Assembly: GCA_017512495.1 (NCBI GenBank)
Contig: JAFWGF010000006.1
Coordinates: 1 to 43,792 of the forward strand
DNA length: 43,792 nt
Reading direction: 5' to 3'
Origin: Bacilli bacterium
Lineage (GTDB): Bacteria > Bacillota_I > Bacilli_A > RF39 > UBA660
Part shown: piece by piece, positions 29,758 through 38,182 of the stretch
How the letters are laid out: each line of letters begins with the position of its first letter
Position numbering within the stretch: position 1 is the first letter of the stretch
The notes under the pieces: generated by a model
The model's input: the letters and a program-made list of their open reading frames with translations, nothing else
Told to the model about the DNA's origin: nothing
Databases searched by the model: none
Translations under genes and position numbers: made by a program

Positions 29758-32040
29758 CTATTCTACAATATACGGGTCAGCCATACTACCTGTGCCACTT
29801 ACATATTCAGTTCCTGGCTTTAGAGAGATTGCTGGACGTATTCCATTTGGATTTGTAGTTGATGCTGGTTCTTTTTCATCATCATATTGGAATACGATAT
29901 CTCCAGTATTTCTAGTAATATTTACTAATGAATCAACACCATTACCAAATAGTTCGGTAACATATGCCATAGGAGTCATTAACCAATAATTAGTGCCAGT
30001 GCGTCTTATTTGATTATTGTTAAGTAGATTCATTTCCTCATATGTAAATAATCCAATTTTATAATTAATTCTCGCTGATGGATTACTTGTACAAAATTTA
30101 TCAGTATTTTTTTGACATGATAAATCTTCAGGGACCTGGAAAGGCATAATGTCAGATGAAGGATAACTGGTATCAGTCCAATAGTTTTCAGGATTTCTAT
30201 TATTACAAAATATTGTATCTTCTAAATAATTATCATATGGTAACAAATATTTACTATACCATCTTTCAATACGATCTTTTATAAGTGAATCACTAGTGTT
30301 TAAACTAAATGCATTAGAAAAGGCATTAGAAATAGAGGCAGCACCATCATGTAGTTCTACATGGTAATCTATTTCATCTCTATGTTTATAATATATATAA
30401 TATGTTTTGGAACAGGTAGTAGTACCTATCGTATCACATTTATAGTGATAATTGGTACTGTTATATTCATCGAAATGTACTGGATTAACTAGTGTATAAT
30501 TGGTTCCATTCCATGTTGCACTAGAACCATAGTAATAATTAGCTAAATAATTATAACCATCGGAAGAAATACCATATAGTCTTCTTATAGTTTCTGCAGT
30601 ACAAATATTACTAGTTGTATTGCATGTATATTTATAAGAACTATAATTACTTCGATTTATAACTAATTCATCTTTTCTAACTAACAAAGTATCAGTTAGT
30701 GTTAAACCGCTTGCCGATTTGGCAATTAGGATTTTTTCATTTGGATCTATGCTTATATACTTAAAATTATCTGGGCCTAAAGATCCTATATATTTTGGAT
30801 TAGCACAAGTATTCAGTGCTAAACATGTATACTTTCCTGCCCAACTAGTAGAACGACCATTATACCAAGTTAGTAGACTTACAGGTGTAGTGTTATTAAC
30901 AGTATACGTTCCATTTCCATTATCTGTAATTGAATCACCTAGTAAAATAGGTTCATATGCTGAGAGCAAATTACCATTGTTTATTTCTACATAATATATT
31001 TTTGATGATGTTGCTCCAACTATATAATATGCACTAGTTGAAGTACCATTTTCACTAGATAATTTTAAAGTATATTTTCCAACTAATTGAGAGTATTGAC
31101 TTGTACTTGTTATTTTAAATGTATTAGTTAAGGAATAATTATTAGATGAATAAGTAATATCTTCTCCAAACCAATATGATGTAGAATATCCGCTATTATT
31201 GAATAACGTTTCAGTTTGAGAGAAATTTTCTTTATAATATTGAGACGTTCCACCAATTGAATATTTAGTTCCATTCATATAGCCTACGTTGCTCAGATTT
31301 TGCCAGTCGTTACTATATTTTGAAACTCCAATCTGATAATAAGATGTAGTGTTATTTAATGGTGTAACATTATAGTAGGATTCACCACTACGATATGAAT
31401 CAACTATATATAGAGTTGAACACGTACCTGTACTTGTAGTTTGTCTACATGTATATTGTCCTAGTTGTATTGTACCTGTTGTAATTGTTCCGGCTAATGA
31501 AAAAAGATTATTTGCTTTATCATACGTATAACTTGTTCCATAATAATATGTTGGATATATTAATGTACTATCTTCTGCTTTGTACCCTATATGATTACCT
31601 CTAGTATTAATACATTGATTGTTTTCTGCTTCTCCGTTATAAATCATCTTTACTCCACCAGTATCAGTAGTTCTTATCATTTGCCAACACTGATCTGCAA
31701 AAATAACATTGTTTTTATCTAGGATTTCGGTTGCTAATGCATTTCCTGCAGTAGTACTAGGCGCATACCAATGATATATTTTTTTAGTTGGTTCTACTGT
31801 ATAAGAATCACGATGTTGTCCAGTATATTCTTTTGCATATGTGCCTTGATTAGCCGCTTTTTTCAATACTCCATAAAGAGTATTTCCTTCATATTCAGAA
31901 ACATTTAAGGTTCCACTTATTCCTAGATTAGTAGTAAATGCTGAATAACCTAAACCTAAACACACTACTAAAAGAATGATAGTAGATCTAATCATTCTTC
32001 TTTTTAAACGTATATTAGATGAAAATTTTCTATTAAACAT
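29758..32040 (-). CDS. Leader-bearing secreted/surface protein with Cys-pair repeat modules (paralogue)
   Basis: A 760-residue paralogue of the 683-residue protein at 12 kb. Same leader (MFNRKFSSNIRLKRR, hydrophobic 19-31, YSAFTTNLGISGTLNVS), same DNVIFADQCWQMIRTTDTGG domain (about 111-145) and same end (GIRPAISLKPGTEYVSGTGS, then MADPYIVE). Five repeat modules lie between, four with a Cys pair (198/207, 406/412, 473/480, 535/543) and the second without. The conserved EDTIFCNNR stretch precedes the final domain. No LPXTG or C-terminal membrane helix, so its attachment is unclear. TTGTAT-N17-TAGAAT promoter and AGGTGATG upstream. The leader DNA is almost identical to that of the next gene, which has an unrelated ectodomain. 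Confidence 0.82.
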   Translation of the reverse strand: MFNRKFSSNIRLKRRMIRSTIILLVVCLGLGYSAFTTNLGISGTLNVSEYEGNTLYGVLKKAANQGTYAKEYTGQHRDSYTVEPTKKIYHWYAPSTTAGNALATEILDKNNVIFADQCWQMIRTTDTGGVKMIYNGEAENNQCINTRGNHIGYKAEDSTLIYPTYYYGTSYTYDKANNLFSLAGTITTGTIQLGQYTCRQTTSTGTCSTLYIVDSYRSGESYYNVTPLNNTTSYYQIGVSKYSNDWQNLSNVGYMNGTKYSIGGTSQYYKENFSQTETLFNNSGYSTSYWFGEDITYSSNNYSLTNTFKITSTSQYSQLVGKYTLKLSSENGTSTSAYYIVGATSSKIYYVEINNGNLLSAYEPILLGDSITDNGNGTYTVNNTTPVSLLTWYNGRSTSWAGKYTCLALNTCANPKYIGSLGPDNFKYISIDPNEKILIAKSASGLTLTDTLLVRKDELVINRSNYSSYKYTCNTTSNICTAETIRRLYGISSDGYNYLANYYYGSSATWNGTNYTLVNPVHFDEYNSTNYHYKCDTIGTTTCSKTYYIYYKHRDEIDYHVELHDGAASISNAFSNAFSLNTSDSLIKDRIERWYSKYLLPYDNYLEDTIFCNNRNPENYWTDTSYPSSDIMPFQVPEDLSCQKNTDKFCTSNPSARINYKIGLFTYEEMNLLNNNQIRRTGTNYWLMTPMAYVTELFGNGVDSLVNITRNTGDIVFQYDDEKEPASTTNPNGIRPAISLKPGTEYVSGTGSMADPYIVE

Positions 32041-32064
32041 ATCATCACCTATTATGCATTCTAA
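31910..32064 (-). repeat. 155-bp leader repeat, copy 1
   Basis: Covers the -10 region, ribosome site and first about 43 codons of the gene ending at 32040. It differs from the copy at 33561-33715 at five positions by my count. A more diverged third copy is at about 13970-14120. Confidence 0.85.
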
Positions 32065-32086
32065 CTTTATTTTATCATTTATACAA
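32058..32086 (-). promoter_or_regulatory. Promoter of the second Cys-module surface protein gene
   Basis: Minus strand TTGTAT (32086-32081), 17-nt spacer, TAGAAT (32063-32058), 17 nt before the ATG. Confidence 0.55.
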
Positions 32087-32111
32087 AAAGATTATAATAA
32101 ACTGGTTATGT

Positions 32112-32138
32112 ACAATAAAGAATGAGTAATCATTCTTT
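32112..32138 (-). terminator. Terminator of the BspA-repeat gene
   Basis: Stem AAAGAATGA/TCATTCTTT with a 4-nt loop (32117-32125, 32130-32138), followed on the minus strand by ATTGT. The T tract is weak. Confidence 0.6.
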
Positions 32139-32161
32139 TATCATATGACTATCAGTTAAAT

Positions 32162-33691
32162 TCATGATGAAGCAAGAGTAAATGTTCTACTACTAGGTGG
32201 ACTAGCATAAGTTGAAGTAGTTGATCCATACATATGTGTAGTATCATTATTAATACCATTACCATTAGTTTGTGGTATTGTAAGTGAGAAGTTTGTGATA
32301 TTATTTCCTACATAGTTAAACATAGAACTCATATTTGTTACTTGTGATGTATTCCATCCACTTAAATTCAAATTGAATGTTGTAGAATTTGATCCTGCTT
32401 GATAAAACATAGTATTCATATTTGTTACTTTGGATGTGTCCCATCCACTTAAATTCAAATCAAATGTTTGTGTCTTAAGACCTGCATAGCTAAACATAAA
32501 ACTCATATTTGTAACTTGGGATGTGTCCCATCCACTTAAATCACCTATGTTCCACATTATAGCATTATTTCCTGCACCTGAAAACATATAACTCATGTCA
32601 GTTACTTGAGATGTGGTCCATTCACTTAAATCACCTATACTCCATGATGTGGCATTAGCTGCTGCATAGTTAAACATATTATTCATATCTGTTACTTTTG
32701 AGGTGTCCCATTCACTTAAATCTAAATTAAATGTTGTGGCTCTACTTGCAACGTGACTAAACATATTACTCATATCAGTTACTTGAGATGTGGTCCACCC
32801 ACTTATGTCTCCAATATTCCATGTTATGGCATTAGATCCTGCATGGTTAAACATATTATTCATATCTGTTACTTTTGAGGTGTCCCATTCACTTAAATCT
32901 CCAATATCCCATGTTGTAGCACTACGTCCTGCATATTGAAATATTTTTTCCATACTTGTTACTTTTGATGTGTTCCAACCACTTAAATCTCCGACAGTCC
33001 ATGTTGTGGCATTATATCCTGCCCACTCAAACATATAACTCATACTTGTTACTTTTGATGTGTTCCAACCACTTAAATCTAAATTGAAAATTGTGGCCCT
33101 TACCCCTGCATTACTAAACATGTTATACATATCTGTTACTTGCGAAATATCCCATCCACTTAAATCTCCGACAGTCCATGTTGTGGCACTATATCCTGTA
33201 TAACTAAACATTGAATGCATATTTGTTAATTGGAAAGTATTAAGTTTTTCTAAATTTGCAATAAATGTTGATGCATTATATCCTACTGCGTAAAACCAAT
33301 AAGCTGTTGATATAGGGCTTATTTCTTTTTCTATATTTACTGTTGTTACATTATAGCTTTTATTACTAGTAGAAGAATAATTATATGTCGCTATCCACGG
33401 TACTTGGGAAATACTAATGAAATTAGTATTAGGTTCAAAATTTCCCTGCTCAACACCTGTTACTTCTTCACTTGATAAGACTAGTGTTTCATTTATACTG
33501 TTATTGTCATTATCTTGTAGAGCCCAATATATTTTTGGGTTATATTTAGATACATTAAGTGTTCCATTTATTCCTAGATTAGTAGTAAATGCAGAATAAC
33601 CTAATCCTAAACACACCACTAAAAGAATGATAGTAGATCTAATCATTCTTCTTTTTAAACGTATATTAGATGAGAATTTTCTATTAAACAT
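32162..33691 (-). CDS. BspA-type repeat surface protein with shared leader
   Basis: A 509-residue exported protein. The leader (residues 1-48) is the same as in the 760-residue neighbour. A unique region follows (about 50-140, including STAYWFYAVGYN). Residues about 140-470 are eleven BspA (DUF285) repeats of 29-30 residues of the form ATTWxIGDLSGW, then NTSKVTxMxxMF. A cap with TIPQTNGNGINNDTTHMYGS ends the protein without anchor or LPXTG. BspA proteins of oral and gut bacteria and of protists bind host surfaces; the role here is inferred. TTTACT-N17-TATAAT promoter upstream. Confidence 0.85.
   Translation of the reverse strand: MFNRKFSSNIRLKRRMIRSTIILLVVCLGLGYSAFTTNLGINGTLNVSKYNPKIYWALQDNDNNSINETLVLSSEEVTGVEQGNFEPNTNFISISQVPWIATYNYSSTSNKSYNVTTVNIEKEISPISTAYWFYAVGYNASTFIANLEKLNTFQLTNMHSMFSYTGYSATTWTVGDLSGWDISQVTDMYNMFSNAGVRATIFNLDLSGWNTSKVTSMSYMFEWAGYNATTWTVGDLSGWNTSKVTSMEKIFQYAGRSATTWDIGDLSEWDTSKVTDMNNMFNHAGSNAITWNIGDISGWTTSQVTDMSNMFSHVASRATTFNLDLSEWDTSKVTDMNNMFNYAAANATSWSIGDLSEWTTSQVTDMSYMFSGAGNNAIMWNIGDLSGWDTSQVTNMSFMFSYAGLKTQTFDLNLSGWDTSKVTNMNTMFYQAGSNSTTFNLNLSGWNTSQVTNMSSMFNYVGNNITNFSLTIPQTNGNGINNDTTHMYGSTTSTYASPPSSRTFTLASS
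32290..33274 (-). repeat. BspA tandem repeat array (87/90 bp units)
   Basis: Eleven imperfect units, mixing a 30-residue type (TWxIGDLSGW) and a 29-residue type (TFNLxLSGW). DNA similarity between units is high enough for slippage or recombination. Confidence 0.85.
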
Positions 33692-33715
33692 ATCATCACC
33701 TATTATGCATTCTAA
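33561..33715 (-). repeat. 155-bp leader repeat, copy 2
   Basis: Near-identical partner of 31910-32064, covering the ribosome site and first about 43 codons of the BspA-repeat gene. Confidence 0.85.
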
Positions 33716-33719
33716 TTTA

Positions 33720-33748
33720 ATTATACTATTGATTAGTTTTTTAGTAAA
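33720..33748 (-). promoter_or_regulatory. Sigma-A promoter of the BspA-repeat gene
   Basis: Minus strand TTTACT (33748-33743), 17-nt spacer, TATAAT (33725-33720), 28 nt before the ATG. Confidence 0.6.
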
Positions 33749-33773
33749 TGAAAAAGACTACCTAAGTAGTCTT
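33747..33773 (-). terminator. Terminator of the ABC exporter operon
   Basis: Stem AAGACTAC/GTAGTCTT with loop CTAA (33754-33761, 33766-33773), then TTTCATT on the minus strand. It begins in the stop codon. Confidence 0.8.
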
Positions 33774-35877
33774 ATTTTTGGAATTGTGAGTTATATAATT
33801 TAGCATAGAAACCATTCTTCTTTAATAGCTCTTCATGTTTTCCTTGCTCTACTATATTTCCTTCATCCATTACTAGAATTAAATCAGCATTTTTAATAGT
33901 ACTTAATCTATGCGCAATAATAAAACTTGTTTTACCTACTGTTAGTTTATCCATTGCTTTTTGTACTAATTCTTCTGTACGAGTATCAACATTACTTGTC
34001 GCTTCATCAAGTATTAAGAAAGGTGCATCTTCAATCATACCTCTGGCTATAGTTAATAACTGTTTTTGTCCAGAAGATATTGTATTACTATCTCCAACAC
34101 TTGCACCTAAACCTTTTGGTAATGTTTTTATGAAGTGATCTATTCCTACATTTTTGCATACTTTCCATAAATCATCATCAGTAATACCTTTATTATTAAA
34201 TACTAAGTTTTCACGTACGGATCCTTCAAATAACCAAGTATCTTGTAAAACCATATCAAACAATTCATGAATATTAGATCTAGTTAAATCTTTAATAGAT
34301 ACTCCATCTATTAAGATATCTCCCTCATCTATTTCATAGAATTTCATAAGCAAGTTAACCATTGTAGTTTTACCAGCTCCTGTTGGCCCTACAATAGCTA
34401 TTTTATCTCCTGATTTAACTGAAGCCGTAAAATTCTTAATAATAGTTTTATCTTTACTGTAACCAAATTTAATATTTTTAAATTCAATATTACCTTTAAC
34501 ATTGTCTCTATCTAATTTAGATTTAATATTACTTTCATCACTTAATTCAACTTCTTCTAAGAATTCAAATACTCTTTCTCCTGCTGCTCCTACAGATTGC
34601 ATTGTAGTTAAAGCTTGAGCAATACGTGATAATGGATTAGTAAATAGTCTTACATAAATCATAAAAGCTACTATAACACCAAAAGTAATATAATTATTCA
34701 TTACTAGTAGTGCTCCTACTACACAGACCATTACATAACCAAAGTTACCTATAAATGACATTATTGGTTGCATAATACCTGATAAGAATTGACTCTTACG
34801 ATTACATTCATATAATCTATCATTTATTTTATTAAATTCTTTTAAAGCCTCTTCTTCACCATTATATGATTTAACAACACTATGTCCTGAATATATTTCT
34901 TCAATATGTCCATTTAAATTACCTAGTTCTTTTTGTCTTTGAACAAAGTATTTTTGACTAATTCTTAATAACATGAATGATAAAGCAAAACCAATAATAC
35001 TAGAAGCAATAGCAGTTAAAGCCATTATCCAATTAGTTACAAACATCATAATAATAGATCCTAAGAATAATGTAACATTAGTAACTAAAGATGTAACTGC
35101 ATCACTTATATTAATACCTATAGTATCAACATCATTAGTAACCCGAGATAAAATATCTCCAGCTTCATGTGAATCAAAGTATCTTAATGGTAATTTATTA
35201 ATCTTATGACTAATATCACTTCTTAACTTTCTAGCATAACCTATTCCTACATAAGCCATTATTATACCTTCAGCATAACCAAATATTGAATTTAACAAAT
35301 AAATAATACCTAAAACAATTGCTTTTCTTTTTAATTCTTGAGTATTCATTTTAGGCTCTATTAAACCTTTTATTGAATCTGGCAAATCATCCATTTTTAC
35401 TAATAAATCATCTATAACAGTATCTTTATCAATTGTATTTATTATTTCTAAATACTTTAATTGATCTTCAGTAGAAATAATTACATTATCTACTTCTATT
35501 TCTGTAAATATTATTCTTTTTTCTTGTTCAGTTAATTTATTAAGATAATTAATTAGCTTTTCAGTATTATCAGTAGCAGAATTAGAATTATTATTCGTAT
35601 TATTATATTGAGGATTAATTACTGTGAAATAATTATCTAAAGCATTATGATACATTGTTTTTGATATTTTTTCTAATTTTTTTGTATTTGGTTTTATTCC
35701 TGCACTAATTACATCTGTAACACCAGCTAATCTATTAGGAGCTATTGTTGATAATATAGCAGCAGAGAAAGCAAATAATACTGCAATTATAAGTAAATAT
35801 CTCCAATGGTCTAAATTTTTAAATAATTTAATCATTGTTCCTACAAAGTCTTTTGATTTTTCTTGATTTCTATGCAT
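33772..35877 (-). CDS. ABC exporter half, consensus ATPase subunit of a heterodimer
   Basis: About 701 residues: a membrane domain with TM1 at about 27-48, a large inserted soluble segment (about 60-190), then five more helices, and an ATPase domain from about 450. Walker A GPTGAGKTT, signature TISSGQKQ (altered from LSGGQ), Walker B FLILDEATSNVD with the catalytic Glu present, and H-loop AHRLST. With its partner upstream this makes a BmrCD/LmrCD-like multidrug-exporter pair with one intact and one degenerate site. The ATG at 35877 follows GAGGAG at 7 nt and overlaps the partner gene by 8 nt. Substrate unknown. Confidence 0.92.
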   Translation of the reverse strand: MHRNQEKSKDFVGTMIKLFKNLDHWRYLLIIAVLFAFSAAILSTIAPNRLAGVTDVISAGIKPNTKKLEKISKTMYHNALDNYFTVINPQYNNTNNNSNSATDNTEKLINYLNKLTEQEKRIIFTEIEVDNVIISTEDQLKYLEIINTIDKDTVIDDLLVKMDDLPDSIKGLIEPKMNTQELKRKAIVLGIIYLLNSIFGYAEGIIMAYVGIGYARKLRSDISHKINKLPLRYFDSHEAGDILSRVTNDVDTIGINISDAVTSLVTNVTLFLGSIIMMFVTNWIMALTAIASSIIGFALSFMLLRISQKYFVQRQKELGNLNGHIEEIYSGHSVVKSYNGEEEALKEFNKINDRLYECNRKSQFLSGIMQPIMSFIGNFGYVMVCVVGALLVMNNYITFGVIVAFMIYVRLFTNPLSRIAQALTTMQSVGAAGERVFEFLEEVELSDESNIKSKLDRDNVKGNIEFKNIKFGYSKDKTIIKNFTASVKSGDKIAIVGPTGAGKTTMVNLLMKFYEIDEGDILIDGVSIKDLTRSNIHELFDMVLQDTWLFEGSVRENLVFNNKGITDDDLWKVCKNVGIDHFIKTLPKGLGASVGDSNTISSGQKQLLTIARGMIEDAPFLILDEATSNVDTRTEELVQKAMDKLTVGKTSFIIAHRLSTIKNADLILVMDEGNIVEQGKHEELLKKNGFYAKLYNSQFQK

Positions 35878-37630
35878 TTTGTAACTCCTCCTCACTAAGT
35901 TGTGAAAGAGCTATTTCTTTATAGATATCACAATTCTTTAATAGTTCTTGGTGAGTTCCAACTCCTACACATTCACCTTTATCTAAAACAATAATTTTAT
36001 CAGCATTCATTATAGTACCAATTCTTTGAGCAACTATTAAACTAGTAGCATCTTTCATATGTTTTTTTAATTCAGCACGTAGTTTAGCATCTGTTTGGTA
36101 GTCTAAAGCACTAAATGAATCATCAAATATATAAATCTCTGGGTCCCTTGCGATAGCTCTAGCAATACTTAATCTTTGTTTTTGACCACCGCTTACATTA
36201 GTACCACCACGAGCTATATGAGCTTTATAGTCTTTATCCATCTTTTCTACAAAGTCTTTTCCTTGAGCTATTTTAATAGCTTCTTTTACTTTATCTAGAG
36301 AAGGTTTTTCTTTACCATTATCTCCATAACTAACATTATCATATACAGAGCCTGTAAACATAAATGCAGTTTGGGCAATATAACCTATTCTATTATTTAA
36401 TTCGTGTAAATCATAATCTTTTACATTAACACCATCTACGAATACTTCTCCTAGAGTAGCATCATATAATCTAGGTACTAAATTAATTAATGTACTTTTA
36501 CCACTACCAGTAGATCCTATAAAAGCAACTGTTTCACCCTTCTCTGCTTTAAAACTAATATTCTTTAGTAAGTATTCATCTGCATCAGGATACTTAAAAC
36601 TAACATTTCTAAATTCAACTGTTCCTTTTTCATTAGTCTTTCCTTTAAAATCACCTGATTTAATAGATGGTTCTTCATCTAAAACTTCATTAATACGATT
36701 CGCTGATACTCTAGCTCTTGGTAATATCATAAATATCATTGTAAGCATTAAGAATGAAAATATTACTTGAATACCATAACTAGAGAAAACCACCATATTA
36801 CTAAACATTGTAATTTTATCCATCATATTACTTTTAATAATTAACATAGCTCCAATTATATAGATACCTAAGTGTTGAAAATGCATAACAAAGTTCATAA
36901 TTGGATCAAATAAAGCAAATGTCTTAGTAATAGTTAAATGTATATCAGATAATTCATCATTTACTTTACCAAATCTCTTCATCATAAATTTTTCAGCATT
37001 AAATGCAGATACTACTCTTACACCAAGTATATTTTCTCTAGCTACTCCATTTAATTTATCTGTTAAGCTTTGAATAATCTTAAATCTTGGAGAAACAATA
37101 CTAATAATAGTTAAGTTTGTAACTACAATTATAATTACTCCTACACCAGTAACTAAACTTAATTCTGTACTTTTACCAATTATCTTAGTTAAAGCCCATA
37201 TTGCCATTACTGGTGATTTTATTAATAATTGTAATCCCATAGCAAGTAACATTTCTATTTGTGTAACATCATTAGTAGTCCTAGTAATTAAACTACTAGT
37301 TTTAAATTTCTTTATTTCAGCAATTCCAAATGATTCTACTTTTTCAAATATCTTTCTTCTCATTGTTCTAGAGAATTTAGCAGCTAAAAGAGATGAAAAG
37401 AATCCTACTGTAATTGTACAAATTAAACTTAATACTGCACATAAAATCATATGTCCGCCGGAAGTTAATATTTCATTCATAGTACTATTTTCAGTTTGAA
37501 CTAATCTAGTTATTTCACTCATATACTCTGGTATTCTTAAATCTAAAAATACTGAAGTTATAACTAAAGTAGCAATTACTAATATAATCCAGAAATCTCT
37601 TTTTTCTAAATTTTTAAATATTCTAACCAT
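35870..37630 (-). CDS. ABC exporter half, degenerate ATPase subunit of a heterodimer
   Basis: A 586-residue half transporter: six helices in residues 15-300, then the ATPase domain with Walker A GSTGSGKST (about 370), signature NVSGGQKQRLS (intact), Walker B IYIFDDSFSALD where Asp replaces the catalytic Glu, and AQRIGTI where Gln replaces the switch His. This asymmetry mirrors the partner: the sites are completed across the dimer, so one is degenerate, as in heterodimeric exporters such as BmrCD. The ATG directly follows the tag stop (TAGATG) with AAGGA before it. Confidence 0.92.
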   Translation of the reverse strand: MVRIFKNLEKRDFWIILVIATLVITSVFLDLRIPEYMSEITRLVQTENSTMNEILTSGGHMILCAVLSLICTITVGFFSSLLAAKFSRTMRRKIFEKVESFGIAEIKKFKTSSLITRTTNDVTQIEMLLAMGLQLLIKSPVMAIWALTKIIGKSTELSLVTGVGVIIIVVTNLTIISIVSPRFKIIQSLTDKLNGVARENILGVRVVSAFNAEKFMMKRFGKVNDELSDIHLTITKTFALFDPIMNFVMHFQHLGIYIIGAMLIIKSNMMDKITMFSNMVVFSSYGIQVIFSFLMLTMIFMILPRARVSANRINEVLDEEPSIKSGDFKGKTNEKGTVEFRNVSFKYPDADEYLLKNISFKAEKGETVAFIGSTGSGKSTLINLVPRLYDATLGEVFVDGVNVKDYDLHELNNRIGYIAQTAFMFTGSVYDNVSYGDNGKEKPSLDKVKEAIKIAQGKDFVEKMDKDYKAHIARGGTNVSGGQKQRLSIARAIARDPEIYIFDDSFSALDYQTDAKLRAELKKHMKDATSLIVAQRIGTIMNADKIIVLDKGECVGVGTHQELLKNCDIYKEIALSQLSEEELQNA

Positions 37631-38182
37631 CTAATCCTTCTTTCTAAAATCACAAGTTAATTCGTGATCATTTATGATACCTATAGCTTGTAAGTAAGAA
37701 TATATTATTGTTGTACCTACAAAGCTCATTCCTCTACTCTTTAAATCTTTACTAATTTTATCAGATAATTCATTAGAAACAATTATTTTACCGGTCTTAT
37801 TAAATATTATTTTATTATTAGTAAATGACCAAATATAATTACTAAAAGATTTATATTCTTTTTGTATTTCCATAAATATTTTAGCATTATTAATAGTAGC
37901 TAGTATCTTTCTTTTATTTCTAACTATCTCTTTATTATTAATTAATTCATTAATCTTATTATCATTATATTTAGCTATTATTTCGTAATTAAAACTATCA
38001 AAAGCCTTATAAAAGGCTTTTCTCTTATTAAGTATACATTCCCATGATAAACCTGCTTGAAATGACTCTAAAACTAGCATTTCAAACAAGTATTTATCAT
38101 CATATGATGGAACTCCCCATTCTTCATCATGATATTTTATATATAAAGGATTATTTAAATTAACCCAATGACATCTATTCAC
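37631..38182 (-). CDS. tag: DNA-3-methyladenine glycosylase I
   Basis: Removes 3-methyladenine from alkylated DNA. The 183 residues carry all marks of Tag: zinc snap ligands MNRCHW (Cys4), YHDEEWGVPSYDDKYLFEML (His18), LESFQAGLSWECILNKR with the base-pocket residues, SRGMSFVGTTIIYSYLQAIG, and NDHELTCDF near the C-terminus (His and Cys of the zinc site). Overlaps the upstream ABC gene by 8 nt and is followed directly by the exporter pair, so a four-gene operon is likely. DNA repair beside exporters suggests a toxic-compound response, which is inference. Confidence 0.93.
   Translation of the reverse strand: MNRCHWVNLNNPLYIKYHDEEWGVPSYDDKYLFEMLVLESFQAGLSWECILNKRKAFYKAFDSFNYEIIAKYNDNKINELINNKEIVRNKRKILATINNAKIFMEIQKEYKSFSNYIWSFTNNKIIFNKTGKIIVSNELSDKISKDLKSRGMSFVGTTIIYSYLQAIGIINDHELTCDFRKKD

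Noticed and set aside
32290-33274. Regular about 90-bp repeats that could be taken for a CRISPR array.
   Set aside because: The repeats stay in frame, encode BspA units and have no unique spacers between identical repeats. No cas genes are present.
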